A stretch of 64,000 bases of DNA from Rhynchonema sp. JSB1_4 (Eukaryota > Nematoda > Chromadorea > Monhysterida > Xyalidae): NCBI GenBank assembly GCA_030248065.1, contig JASAMV010003913.1:62001-126000 (forward strand), read 5' to 3'. Under the pieces are notes generated by a model. The model ran no database searches. It had not been told where the DNA came from and saw nothing but the letters and a program-made list of their open reading frames with translations. This document shows positions 22,601 through 33,711 of the stretch, piece by piece. A program made the position numbers and the translations under genes. Numbering within the stretch: position 1 is the stretch's first letter; the number at the start of each line of letters is the position of its first letter.

Positions 22601-23722
22601 CCGGTCCAGGTACCATGTCTTGCGTTCGATTCTGCTCAGTTGGACCTGGCGCTGCTCAGTTGCCAAGCTGTCCGCCACCTTATGGCGTACATTATGTCGT
22701 TGGTAGTTAGTCCGCCCGTTGACGTGTTCACGATGATAATTAATCTTTCGTATTTATACTTCTGACAACATGCGCAATGAAAAGATTCCCACAAAATGTA
22801 TGATATTCACAAGTTTACCCTTATTTTCAGGCGCCTGCACGCAAGCAGTTGGCAACGGTTGGAGCATCAAGTCAGGTTCACATGGTAACCGACACACAGG
22901 GGTCAGGGCGGGCAATGGACCCTATGCAGTCGCCGACGGGCCTTCTGATGAGGTATACATACGGAGGGGAACGCAGCTGGAATAAGAAACTCTCCTACTC
23001 GCCGAAAATCAGTTCAATGCACCGTTCCTATCTGCCATGGCAGCGTTCTTTATCCTTGATCCATACCAATTCAAGGGTGTGCTCTCAAAGGCAGCGGGTT
23101 ATACTTTACGTGCGACCAGCCTTTCAGGTGAGCATGCAAACAGCGCCGTTCAGTCTCGGGTCGGACAAGATCATGAAATTCTGCTACTACCGACCGGCGG
23201 CCTTGTCCAATTTGATCATCTACGCGACCAGAGACGGCGTCAGGGACAAAATGTTCACGACGCCCAGCTTTTCGCGACAGCAACAACACGAGTGGAATTG
23301 TGACCAGCTGCTGTTGTCGAAGGGAGACTACGATGGGGTCAGTTTGATGCGTACGTTTACACAACCACTGCTGGTTTAGGCCTGACATAAGGCAAACACT
23401 GAGTTGAGCAACCAGGGTGGCCGTGCAATTGAGCAAAACCAGTTTCAGCAAGATCTGAGTTTTAGTTTTGTGCATGGGTGCTCAGGCGCACTTTTTGGTT
23501 CTGCTCCTCTGGGATATGCCCTTGTTTCATTCTCAGTGTAGGCCTGCTCATGCGTCCGCAAGCAGTGGTTCAAAGCCTCTCAAGCACGAAGAGAATCAAT
23601 GTCAAAAGTAATCTCTTCAGATTGAATACGTAGCCGAAGGTCTGCGTTCACAATTTGTCAGTCTTGGTTTGGACGACATTCAACTATTTGATCTAAATGG
23701 ACCATCAAAGCCGTTGTGCTGA
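19650..23722 (+). CDS. Secreted protein with two MAM-like domains
   Basis: Twelve exons in one frame: 19650-19707, 19911-20051, 20432-20476, 20794-20979, 21317-21428, 21793-21943, 22088-22225, 22294-22429, 22831-22952, 23013-23078, 23128-23337, 23621-23722 (stop 23720-23722); 488 residues. Residues 1-19 form a signal peptide (MMLQNGLTLVLSCYFISFG). A low-complexity linker rich in Ser, Asn and Gly follows. Domain 1 (about 85-280) runs from DLACSDWFTDCRWRN to GGGAIIDDLIYTTDSVSNC; domain 2 (about 320-488) runs from ICDVVACGFDGG to SLGLDDIQLFDLNG. The buried Cys/Trp start, the central C-x-F-Y strand and the closing (I/L)DD(L/I) strand are typical of MAM-type beta-sandwich extracellular domains. 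The 10th donor (GTGCTC) was chosen because it alone keeps frame. MAM assignment is by pattern only. The role is probably cuticle, matrix or cell-surface, an inference. Confidence 0.75.
21046..21095. mobile_element. Solo end of the TAGTCCGTCCACC Tc1-type MITE
   Basis: About 50 bp matching the left arm of the 16900-17228 element, beginning TATAGTCCGTCCACC. It sits in an intron of the MAM-domain gene. Confidence 0.7.
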
Positions 23723-23872
23723 TGGTGGCACTTGGATGCAATCTGTGTACAATGTACAACGGTTATGGACTCCATTACAAAAAGACATGGCATAACTAGC
23801 ATCAGGAAGTGTTGGTTTGATTGTGGGAAGCTTAGATTAGTGCTCCTATGTTTATGCGTATTTTTATCAATG

Positions 23873-23878
23873 AATAAA
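23873..23878 (+). promoter_or_regulatory. Polyadenylation signal of the MAM gene
   Basis: AATAAA, 150 bp past the MAM-gene stop and within the 227-bp gap to the convergent SPB1 gene (stop at 23950). The two 3' UTRs must be short or overlap. Confidence 0.5.
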
Positions 23879-23949
23879 GTCTGAAATCTGTTTCCAACAA
23901 CGGCAACAATCTGTAGCAATTAACAACGGAAGTAGCTCCTATTTCAAAA

Positions 23950-26900
23950 TTATCTCTTCTTTTTTCTGCCACCCACGGATGGCTTTCTGGCCTTGCCTTG
24001 TCCCTTCTTTGCTCGTCCCTTTGTCTTTTCCTTCGACTTTGCCGCCCTCAAGTCCTTTTTCAATCTCGAGTCCACCATTTTGTACGGTCCCTTCGGTCGA
24101 CCGGTCCTGCCTCGTTTACCTTTGGTCATTTTCACGTATTTGATGTCCGGTTTCTTGCTGGTCGCACCGGCCTTCTTGTAGATTCTGAATAAAAAGAGGT
24201 GTGCAATCAAACAACAGTTATACTCTGCAGGGCAAATTGTGCCGTTATCTCCGGGTTTGCAAATATTTGGACGCAACACGCGCGCTCAAATTTTCCGCGC
24301 GTAATCGAATAATCAGGCCAGTAAGTGACTGACTAACTTTTGCATTTGTCTGGCTTTCTCCTGCGCTGACAGGTCCTGATTATCCACCACACCCTCGGCC
24401 CGTTTGCGTGCCCGTTCTAGTCGACCGATTGCGTGCTTTTTCTTACGTAACTTTGCCTGCGCCACTTTCTTGATCGGTCGTACGTTGAGCTCGCGTTCAC
24501 GTTGTCGGTACTCGGCCACGATCGCCTGCCAATTTGGAACGGTGTCACAAATGAGTCACGAAAATGGAAATATAATAAATACGCACCTTATCGACCGGCA
24601 AAATCGGCCTGTAATGTTTTCGTTCGTCCTCAGCAAACCAGTCCGGCACATTCGTGTCATCGTTGGCGTATCTGCGAGACAAATGTTCATAAAAAACAAT
24701 GTCAATTCAGCAGATTGCGCGAACAGGCATGCCAAACTTGTTAAAAAAAATGAATACAGTATACCTTTCGCAATTGTATAGTCCAACCACGAGCTCATGA
24801 GACGATTTTTTTAAAGCTGCCTTGTGCGGATCCAATAATGTTCCGGTTCCACGCAGTGTAGTTCCTGGTCCGGCGCGGCGGTTAGTGTACCTACCCCTTT
24901 TTTCCGTGCGGTGGTTAGTGTACCTCCCTGGCGGGGAAGGGGGGGGGGAAGACCCAAATTCAGGAAAAAGTCACTTTTTGAGGTAGAAAATTTGACCGAT
25001 TTTTGCCCCTTTTTAGAAAAAATTCTCCATAAAAGGGTATTTTGGCGACTTTTGACATCATTGACCTAAAAAATCACCCATTTTAGGCCTACAAATGCCC
25101 ATTTTAGGCCTAAAAATGCCGGTTGTAGGCAAAAAATTAGGCGGTTAGTGTACCTGGCGCGGCGGTTAGTGTACTAGTGTACCTTGGTCGCGGCGGTTAG
25201 TGTACCTTAGGGGGGACCCCCCTCCCTCCAGGAACTACACTGGTTCCATGTATATCGGAAACGAACGAAAGAGAAACGCACGTATTTAATAAAAATACGC
25301 TCTCCACCTCGAAGCGTAAATTGCCTTTTGACTCCCAAAAGATTTGTGTGTTGAAAAACGTTGCTGTTCGCGTAAGCACGCAACAAATTGAGGTCAGCCA
25401 GCTGGACTTGTCATCATCTCTCTCAGCCCAACTCCTTTCTTTTGCTTTTCGAAACCGTGTAACCGGAGCATTTTTGAATCTGGCCAAGGAAGCTTCAAAA
25501 AAGTCGTATCATGAGCTCGTGGCTGGACTATACTGCATATGGATTTGAGTTACATCTGGATCAGTTCGCATAAAGCCATACCAACCTATTGAATGCCCAA
25601 TCAATCAAATCGCGCCTGGTCTTGGATGAATAGATCAGCTGTTCGCCCATCGCTAACGCCTCCGGTGTCAACTTGATGCGTCTGGAGGCTGCAATTGATA
25701 AAAAGAATGCATGGACAAGGAGTGTATAGCAGTGTTTTATTTAGTTTTTTATAAATGTTAGCAATTGTTATAATAATAGAGTAGTCTAAAGCTGCATATA
25801 TAGTTTCGGACCCTCTCAGGAGACTATATATGTCACAATGTATCCGGGTCCTCATCAAAACAAAAGACAGAATACTTGTGGCGTGCGTTTGAAGGAAGGT
25901 TGTTGGTCTGAGATCGCGCACAAACCAGACGGCGTGTATTCCACACAAAGGCAATTGTAACAGTCATCGACTGCTTCTCAATTATTCACGAGGAAATAAC
26001 GAAGCACAACAAACCTGATTCAGGCAACGAAGGTGTGGCATATACTTGCGTATTTTTCCGCAAAATATATTTTTGGAAAAAAAACCGTTTTTTTTCCGGA
26101 AAAAAAACCGTTTTTTTTCCAAATATTTTTCCAGTACTTAAGGATACCCATGGTCCAAAAACGTCTATTTTGGAGAAAATTTTGTCGGGAAATGGCCTGA
26201 AATAGGCTAAAAATGCACTTGGAGATTAAAAAGTGCTCATTTTGAACTGTTTAGCACCGATTTACATTGGTTTTGACAACATTCTTTCGCAACCTTTGAA
26301 AATATTTCGGAAATTTTTGGAAAAAAAACCGTTTTTTTTCCAAAAGTTGCCACTTGGAAAAATTTCCGGAAAAATAAAAACGTATTTTTCCGGGCCTCGG
26401 AAAAAAAACGGTTTTTTTTCGGTTTTTTTTCCGGAAAAAAAACGGTTTTTTTTCCGGCCCGCAAGTATAGTGTGGCAGTCACCACTTCGAAATCATCATC
26501 TGAAACATCCCAGTCATCCGACACAGAACTTCTCGACACTTGCAAAAGCGAAACATAAATAAGCGAACCGTCAGCTTCTGGCCTGTTGGCCTCCAGATGA
26601 TCAAATTCTGATGTAGGATTCTTCGTCTTCGACTGTTGTTTGGACACTGTTAGAACACAAGGATGGGAGTTAACCTGATTTCATGAAGGAAAGCAAACCA
26701 TTCAGACGCACCTTTGACATTGTACATGTTTTCATAATCGGTCGGCTCTGGTCTCTTCTCCTTCTTCTTCGTTCTCTTCTTATCCTTTGTCTTCTTGCTG
26801 TCAGTCGCGACTGCAGCCAGGTACGCCTCTTCAGCTTCCTGATCTGAGCCAGCCAGATCCCTGTCTGAGCCGGAATCGTCCTCCAGACCGGCGAACGTAG

Positions 26901-29900
26901 CCTGAACACAGACAGGGATTGGTTCATTCGTAATCGACTGCCAAGATGATGCACCACGCCACTTTACCCGTTGAAACCACAGTTCGGCCTTGCGTTTCGC
27001 TTTCTCCTCTTTGTCCAGGCCAGTTTGTTCATCAACCAGCAGAGGGTGATCGATGTCGTCATCGTCAGAAACAGTCGAGGCGCTGAAAGGCAGCGAAACG
27101 TGAATTCGAACGCGATTCTGGGACAATGACTCTGATGCAATTGGGTGGTAGACATAGGTAGCTGGCCGGGTATGCCGATTTGGGGGTGTATTGGTCAAAT
27201 GGTCAAAATTAGGGCTGTATAAAAATAGGTGAAAATTATGCTAAAATAGGCCTTAGACGAGGTAATTTTCTGCATACTAGAAAAAAATATGAGAAAATTT
27301 GACCATTTTGGAGCATAAAACAGCCCTTTTGGTTTTTGGTAGAAATTGACATCCAGTTCCTATCTGACAGGGTGCTTTAAACAAATGTTCAAAAAAATCG
27401 ACTTTGAAAAATAATGTTTTTGATCGTGTGGAGGAATAGCGAATTTGAACGGGCCCAAAACTTATGGCAAAAAAGTCTCACTGATAGCCTCATATTATGA
27501 TGTGAAATTATGCTTTGAAGCTGCTGGCCCACCCAGCAGGGACACAGGTACCTTTCGTTCCCGCTTTCGATCTCCTGTGAATTTTGACCCGCAGAGTGCT
27601 CAGCGACGCTCAACAGTTTCTGGAAAAGAACACACGCATTCGATGAAGTGACATCGAGACAAGACAAAAGCACTGAAACTGTATATCAGTGGCAGCAGTG
27701 CAAGACGAGTGAATCAAATAAGGCCGCATTCACAATGCAGCGGATTAGCGGGTTAGCGGATTAGCGGGTTGCGGATTAGCGGGCCCGCTTTTCGCGCACG
27801 CTTTTGCATTCACAATGGAAATTGAAAAAGCGGATTAGCGGGTCAGCTAATTGGAGACCCGCTAATCCGCTAACCCGCTAATCCGCTAATCCGCAAAAAG
27901 TGTTTGCGCTCACAATGCACGTCGTCCGAGTTTAGGTGAAAAAGTAGATTTACTTCAAAATTTTGTTGTTTGTGTCTTTCTTTGTTCAACAAATGGCAAA
28001 TTACACACATCAAATCAATCAAATGTTGTTATTCTAAATGTTTCATTGGATTGCAGCATTTCCAACCAATAAACAGAAATATAGGAACACCGATCACGAA
28101 AATAGCACGAATAACACATAGGCGTATATTAGAGTGGTCAACTCAAGTGGTCGAATCACTTTGTCAACTTACATTGTAGATTCGTCAACTCACCCCGAAT
28201 GCCATGTATTATTTCTCGCATTTATTTGGGACTGCTGTGAGTTGACTAAGTGATTTGACCACTTGAGTTGACCATTGTAATATTAGCCAAACTTGACCAC
28301 ATGCGCCTCAGGCAGGACGCAGTGTTTATGCACGAACAAACCTTCGCGTGTGTGATATCATAAGCACTGCACTGTCTAGTTTAGCGCAACACAGACTTGC
28401 AGTTTACACGCTGCTAGGTTTATCACTCGCTTTATAGCACGATCGATGCAGAGCTGCGAAGCGCAGCGGTAGCGTGCTGGCCTGCTGAATAATAGGGCGC
28501 GTGTACGACACCGCCCATGGACATCACTTTACATTATTTCTTCAGTTTTTTTGTTTTCATATGAAACCGTGTAAAAATAGCTGGCTGCTGTGGCAAAAAT
28601 GTGAATGAGTTGAATTGCATTCTCGCATTGGTTGTTCGATGCAAGTTATTTCTTCAGTGGCTGGCTGGCTGGCTTTACTTTCGCCACGATGCAAAGCCCG
28701 TCGGAAAAAACAGCAAGCACATTTTGTAATACAGCATTTTACAACCTTGTCGTGTAGAGTCGAAACTGAACGCGATAATGATACCATACGTTGTAAAAAA
28801 TCTCTTTTCCAAACATCAAACTGCAACAAAAACGTTTCCAATGAACGCAGGTGGTTAAGCTGCTAATGTATACACTTTTTTCATGCTCTGAAAATGTTTT
28901 GAAGGCAAATAATAAACTTCTGAACGTGCGCCTCCGGTGCTAATCCGCAAAAAAAATAGAACCAGTTCTAATCGTGAAAAGCGGATTAGCGGACCCGCTA
29001 ATCCGCTAACAGGCTAATCCGCTTTGCATTGTGAATGCACACGCGTGCAGCGGATTAGCGGATTAGCGGGTGTGAAAAGTTGCTCGCCCGCTAATCCGCT
29101 AACCCGCTAATCCGCTTTTTGCATTGTGAATGCAAAAGCGTGCGCATCTCGCCCGCTAATCGGCTAATCCGCTAATCCGCTTGCATTGTGAATGCGGCCT
29201 AAACGAACCTTTGCCGAATTAACATCTTTCAGTTTGAACAGCTCAATTTCGTCCGGCACGTCCGGTCGATCGCCGGCGATGACCATTTTGAGATCATATT
29301 TCTGTTTTCGTTTCTGTTTCTCCTTTTGTTCCTTTCGTTTCCTGCTGCAAAATAATTCAGAGTATTGAAAAAAACTGATCACCAAAACAGCATTTTGTGA
29401 CCTACCGTTTCAGCACTCTTCGCTCTTCCCCTTTGGCCTCTGCAATTTGTCTATCGATTTCAGCATCTTCATCATCGGATTCGCTGCCGTCAGTTGTTCT
29501 GCAAAAACAAAACTTCATAGCTGAGGAGCGAGAGGAACTTTTCAGCGAAACACACATGGACAAATCTAACGTTTTTTGCAGTTGCGTCGATTGTTTCGCG
29601 TCGCGTTCGGCCTTCTCGTCGGGCACAATGATCGTCTTGCGCAACGCCCGTCGCCAATTGAGAATATCGCGCAACGACTTCTTGCCCAAAACCTTGACAT
29701 CTTGCAAACATTCGCGCAGTTCGTTCGTGGTCGACGGATGGCTCGCAAAACGATCGTCATCCAGAATGATCTGACAAACAAGATCACATAAACGTGACGA
29801 TCACAGAATTCAACATTGATTCTGCGCGGTGCATTGACAAACAAGATGTGGGGTATTCGGTTGGACAGCCAAAATAACCACTTTCCGCACATTTTGCTTG

Positions 29901-32900
29901 AACACAAATTGCATTTTTTGCGTTTATTGGACGGTCACCAACTTTGATACCAACCTTGTCTGGAAAGAAAACTTCGGCGCACACAACGCAAACCGACCTT
30001 GTTCGCGTTGCTCAATAATTCCAAGTAATTATCGCTGGTCATGAACACGCTGGCCTTGACTTCATTATATAAAACACGGTCGGTGTCAGAATAACCTTCG
30101 GCCTTTCGTTTACGCTTGTCGGATTGCAATGTGTGTAACCTGAAATGTTGAAATATTAGAATCATGTTTTCATTGGTAGCGCATTTTCATTTTGGCTTGT
30201 TTGTAAGTATTTTGCTTTATGACATAATACAACATTTGAATCAGTCACAACAAGAGAAACTAACGACAATTTCTCTGGCTCCAGGTTCAATTCCTTGAAT
30301 ACCGATTTAGAGTCGAGAAACGTCGGATCAATTTTGTCCGGTTTCAGATATCCAGCGCAGACGACAAAAATTTCGGCCGATTCGTTGCGCGAAGCTTGAG
30401 GCTTGGTGACGTGCACCTGAAAGAAAAAAAACGGCCGTGGTTTTCTTTGGATTCAAAGTCCTATCACCCAGACAAGCAGTGATTGGTGTCGCTCTCGCTT
30501 GACACCGTTCAGTTTCCAGTTCATTTTCGATTTTTTTTTTGGTGAGAGAAAGATCACGGACATCACGACAGATCACAGGACATGTTAACAGAAAACTGAA
30601 ACTGAAAATTTGTATCTGTACTAGCGACACCGATATCCGACGAGAAAATCTAAACGAGCTTACTTTTTTGAACAATTTCTCAAAGACGGTAATCAGTGCG
30701 GGATAATCTTTCGAGCGAAACACCTTTGTGACGAAATATCCGCCTTTGCGAAGGATGAAGGTCGCAAGCTTGAGAGCAGACAACGTCAGTTGAGCTGAAA
30801 ATGCGTGTCGCCGTTAGCGTGAAGTACATTCTGAAAATCAGCATCGCGAAAACAAGGCAATAGAGCGCCAAACCAACCGACCTTGCATGAAAGCGTCATG
30901 CAGCCAGTTTTTGCCGACGTTCGGCGCACCGTCATTCAGCACACAATCAGCGCTCCAATTCTGCAGGTGTTTCTGAATTTCGGCACGCGTTTTGTCGCTG
31001 GTGATGTCGCCTTGCAGCGTGATCACGTTGTTGATCGGACGAATCGGCACCAGATCGACTCCTGAAATGAAGGGTTCGGTTCGTAATACGTATGAAGAGA
31101 TTTTGCACAGAGCACAAAGCATTTTGTACAAAACACGTGTAGTCGGAGCATTTTTGAATCTGGCCAAGCAAGCTTTAAAGAAGTCGTCTCATGAGTGGCT
31201 GGACTATGTGCGGAAGTGGCGGACAATCATCAACACACCATCTGTTCTGGACGGTTGACAATATGGACTGATAAAAATGTGCCTTCCGAGCCCGGCATTG
31301 CGGTTTGACGTAGGCGAGGATCAATGCATAAAATTTTCAGTTTCTGTTAACATGTCCTGTGATCTGTCCTGATGTCCGTGATCTCTTTCTCTCTCCTTGG
31401 CGCTTTATGCAGCTTTTATTTGCTGTAGTTTTTTTATAACCAGTGTTGTAACTATTTTTTTATTTCAGTAATTGTCCCACCCGGTCTTGTAACTGTGCTT
31501 CTATCACTAATTTACGCGCATGGTTTTATGCGTCATTGCGAGCAATAAACCAACCAAGAGATTTTGTACAAATCAAAAAAACAAAAGGCTTGATCGAACC
31601 AACCAATGATGATACTTGACGGCGCCATGTTCTGCGCGGCCACCTGTGTCCAGCCGCCCGGTGCGGCACACAAATCCACCAGCACTTTGCAGCGCGACAA
31701 AAAATCAAACTTGCGATTCAACTGAATGAGTTTGAACGAAGCGCGAGAACGATAGCCTGCATATGACGACGACAGCGATTGAGTGTCAAAAACGTGGCCG
31801 ATAACAGGGGAATCAAACTTGATCTGGCCTCTTGGGATGCTCATTGACAAAATTTAACTCAAAGAGCAGTGGCACGAAACCCGCTAGCCAGTGATCGACG
31901 CGTTTTTTACCATCAACACCCCGGCCAGGGTTTTTTGCCACCACTGGTGGCTAGGGTTAGAGGTCGGGGGGGGGGGGGGGGTACCCGACACCAGACAGCC
32001 GACACCCGACATCTGGAAGTACCCGACACCCGACATCGGAGAAAAAAAGCCGACACCCGACACCCGACAGCTGCAAAAAAAACCCGACACCCGACATCTA
32101 GTTTTTGAAAAAAACCGACACCCGACACCTGTTTTTGGACCAAAAACAGGCAAATTTTTGCTCCTTTGCATCATTAGTGCAATTTTTTGGCTCAGGTTAC
32201 TGAATTCAAGTAATTTCACACGAAATAAACACCAAAATGTCACATTCTGCGTCTTCGGAAACGGTTCGACGAAAATTTCCACTCAAATTCTTCTCTCAGC
32301 AAAACTGATGTTTTGAACCGTAAGTGTCGGGTGTCGGGTGCCAAAAAAACCGACACCCGACATCTGGGGGTACCGACACCCGACACCTACACTTTTTTGG
32401 CACCCGACACCCGACATCTCTCTAACCCTAGTGGTGGCTTACTATAAATTTTGAATGAGCCACAAGATTTTGGCAAATGATCCACCAATGAGTGGGCCAC
32501 TGGCCCATTTTGAAAAAAACCCTGACCTCAACAATAGCACAACAGTAGTGATGCTGATGTCCCAACGTTACTCTCGCATGACCTACCCTACCCGCCCCGC
32601 CAAAGTAGCTACAGCACTGATGTGCTACCTGTGTATGTGTACCATACCAAACATCGGGGGGATACCTACTGTACCAGAGTGCTGTGGCTGGGGAGGTGGG
32701 GTGGGGGCCAAAAGTACAGTATCCCCCCTCGCCGGTACCGCGCGGTATGTGCCTCCCGCGCTGAGGTACAGTGTCTCCCCCTCTCTGGTACGGTATCTCC
32801 CCCAATTTTTCCAAAATTTCACCCCTGAACGGGCTACCCCCGCAAACCCCCCTCTCCACTTCGAACACTGCCCCCTCCCCCAACCCCCCTAACTACACAA

Positions 32901-33170
32901 CTGTCAGCATCTAAGAAGACCTGCAGAATTCGGTTTACCGGACCACGGAAATTTTTTCTGTTGCCTCACCGGACCCCTGAATTTTCGGTCTTAGACACCT
33001 TACCGGGCGAGGGGGAAAAATTTCTACCTTGCACCAGTGGTCAGAACACAGAAGGCATTCGCCCAGCGGCGCATGACCGAACTGCAGCAGAAAAAGAACA
33101 AACCGGTTTCCTTCGCCAGTTGATAGAATTTATCGCGCCTTTGTTTTCCGACTTTACTTTTCTTCCCCAT
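23950..33170 (-). CDS. FTSJ3: SPB1/FTSJ3 pre-rRNA 2'-O-ribose methyltransferase
   Basis: Seventeen exons: 33170-33104, 31756-31604, 31061-30882, 30794-30664, 30416-30268, 30139-29998, 29770-29571, 29498-29406, 29344-29209, 27619-27552, 27082-26968, 26901-26712, 26646-26015 (interrupted), 25688-25586, 24671-24587, 24525-24338, 24184-23950 (stop 23952-23950). Leaving out the 26041-26469 insertion and one 8-bp duplicate, all phases agree and give 809 residues (yeast Spb1 841, human FTSJ3 847). The start [20 protein letters not shown] is the family N-terminus. The FtsJ domain shows [16 protein letters not shown] (SAM motif I), [14 protein letters not shown] and [11 protein letters not shown]. The Spb1 C-terminal domain has [43 protein letters not shown] and a basic tail [16 protein letters not shown]. 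It is a nucleolar enzyme that methylates 2'-hydroxyls in pre-rRNA of the large subunit. Whether this copy still makes full-length protein depends on the exon-13 insertion. Confidence 0.95.
24779..25530. mobile_element. Tc1/mariner-type element with a nested MITE
   Basis: TA duplications (24777-24778, 25531-25532) flank TIRs starting TAGTCCAACCACGAGCTCAT. It lies in an SPB1 intron and contains the 24854-25242 element. A solo right end of the same family is at 31139-31207 in another SPB1 intron. Confidence 0.8.
24854..25242. mobile_element. MITE, CAGTGTAGTTCCTGG family, GGCGCGGCGGTTAGTGTACC word variant
   Basis: Complete TIRs, flanks GTTCCACG and GTTCCATG (7/8). The core matches the 2122 copy closely, but each subterminal word is GGCGCGGCGGTTAGTGTACC or close to it, instead of GGAGGGGGAGATAGTGTACC. 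Confidence 0.9.
26015..26646 (-). pseudogene. FTSJ3: SPB1 coding exon 13 split by a MITE
   Basis: Exon 13 reads ...[16 protein letters not shown], then the 26041-26469 element, then PSLPES and a donor at 26014. The 8-bp GTGTGGCA (plus strand) is present on both sides. Removing the element and one duplicate leaves 195 nt with phases that match both neighbours. With the element, 437 extra bases shift the frame and translation would stop about 80 codons into the element (near 26237). I found no GT-AG pair close to the element ends that restores frame, so either an unusual splice occurs or this allele is broken. Confidence 0.85.
26041..26469. mobile_element. hAT-type MITE, TATACTTGCG family (8-run copy), inside a coding exon
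   Basis: Ends TATACTTGCG / CGCAAGTATA with a perfect 8-bp duplication GTGTGGCA at 26033-26040 and 26470-26477. The A- and T-runs of its CCGG-flanked palindromes are 8 long. 429 bp. Confidence 0.95.
27722..29199. mobile_element. PIF/Harbinger-like element filling an SPB1 intron
   Basis: Ends GGCCGCATTCACAATGC / GCATTGTGAATGCGGCC with TAA duplications at 27719-27721 and 29200-29202 (TWA is typical of PIF/Harbinger). The word GCGGATTAGCGG recurs many times, in both orientations, in the left 180 bp and right 220 bp. The interior holds a fold-back (28134-28275) and a tRNA-like stretch (28456-28520). No transposase frame, so non-autonomous. It makes up about 1478 of the 1589 bp between SPB1 exons 9 and 10. 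Confidence 0.85.
28456..28520 (+). other. tRNA-like remnant
   Basis: GCGCAGCGGTAGCGTGCTGG resembles the D-arm and anticodon-stem side of an initiator-type tRNA, and GTACGACACC is a weak box B. Pairing is poor; not a functional tRNA call. Confidence 0.3.
30543..31396. repeat. Inverted repeat pair flanking SPB1 exons 3 and 4
   Basis: The arm at 30543-30609 is the inverse of 31331-31396, with a few changes (shared block GATCACAGGACATGTTAACA). The two arms lie in the introns on either side of exons 3-4 (30664-31061). They belong to the repeat family also seen at 1-168. Confidence 0.8.
31952..32430. mobile_element. hAT-type element with CCGACA subterminal repeats
   Basis: Ends TAGGGTTAGAG / CTCTAACCCTA, flanks CTGGTGGC and GTGGTGGC (7/8). 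The arms are arrays of CCGACACCCGACATC and its inverse, a different word from the other families. It lies in SPB1 intron 1, 479 bp. Confidence 0.8.
32575..32900. mobile_element. Fragments of CAGTGCTGTGGC-family MITEs
   Basis: A right end AGCTACAGCACTG with TACCCGCCCCG word at 32583-32619 and a left end GAGTGCTGTGGCTGGGG at 32670 followed by GGTACAGTATC-type words. No target duplications found. In SPB1 intron 1. Confidence 0.55.
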
Positions 33171-33711
33171 ATTGATCCTGTGCGTTGAATGTTTGCGTTT
33201 GCAGAGATCCGAAAATCGCTCGAATTTCTCAACGCGCGCACCAACAGTGTCGCGGTCATTGAGTTCTGTAACAAACAGCTGTTGAACGCCTTTTACTTCT
33301 TCGTTTGCCTGTCATCATGTGCCGTGCTGCGGCTACTTTGGCGGGGCGGAGGGTACATTGGTAAAAAAATCGGGAGCGGGTACCCAAAATCGCGGCCCGG
33401 CCCGGCCCGATTGCGACCTCTGATAAAATCTCTATTTTTCTCTCCAAATAGGCGAAAAATCGCGTGCTACGCGCGCAATTAGCGTCTTAGAGTGCATTTT
33501 CATCAAAATTTCGACCTAAAAAAATTTCTACCCCCCTAGCTCGGCCGGTACAGTGGGTAGGTAGGTTGCCTGCCGCCCCACATTTTTGGTGGTACAGTAG
33601 GTTGCCGTCCCGCCTGGGTAGCTACACCACTGCTATGGACCATAACGATGGGTGGACCCTAATGCCATTGCCATGCAGTGTAGTGGCAGGCCCATGTGTG
33701 GGAGGTAAGTA

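Noticed and set aside
27720..29200. CRISPR-like array of GCGGATTAGCGG repeats
   Set aside because: Repeats are short, unevenly spaced and in both orientations inside a TIR element of a eukaryotic intron.
32955..33110. Plus-strand frame ending in KNKPVSFAS at 33112
   Set aside because: The same bases on the minus strand encode the conserved SPB1 N-terminus, which explains them better.
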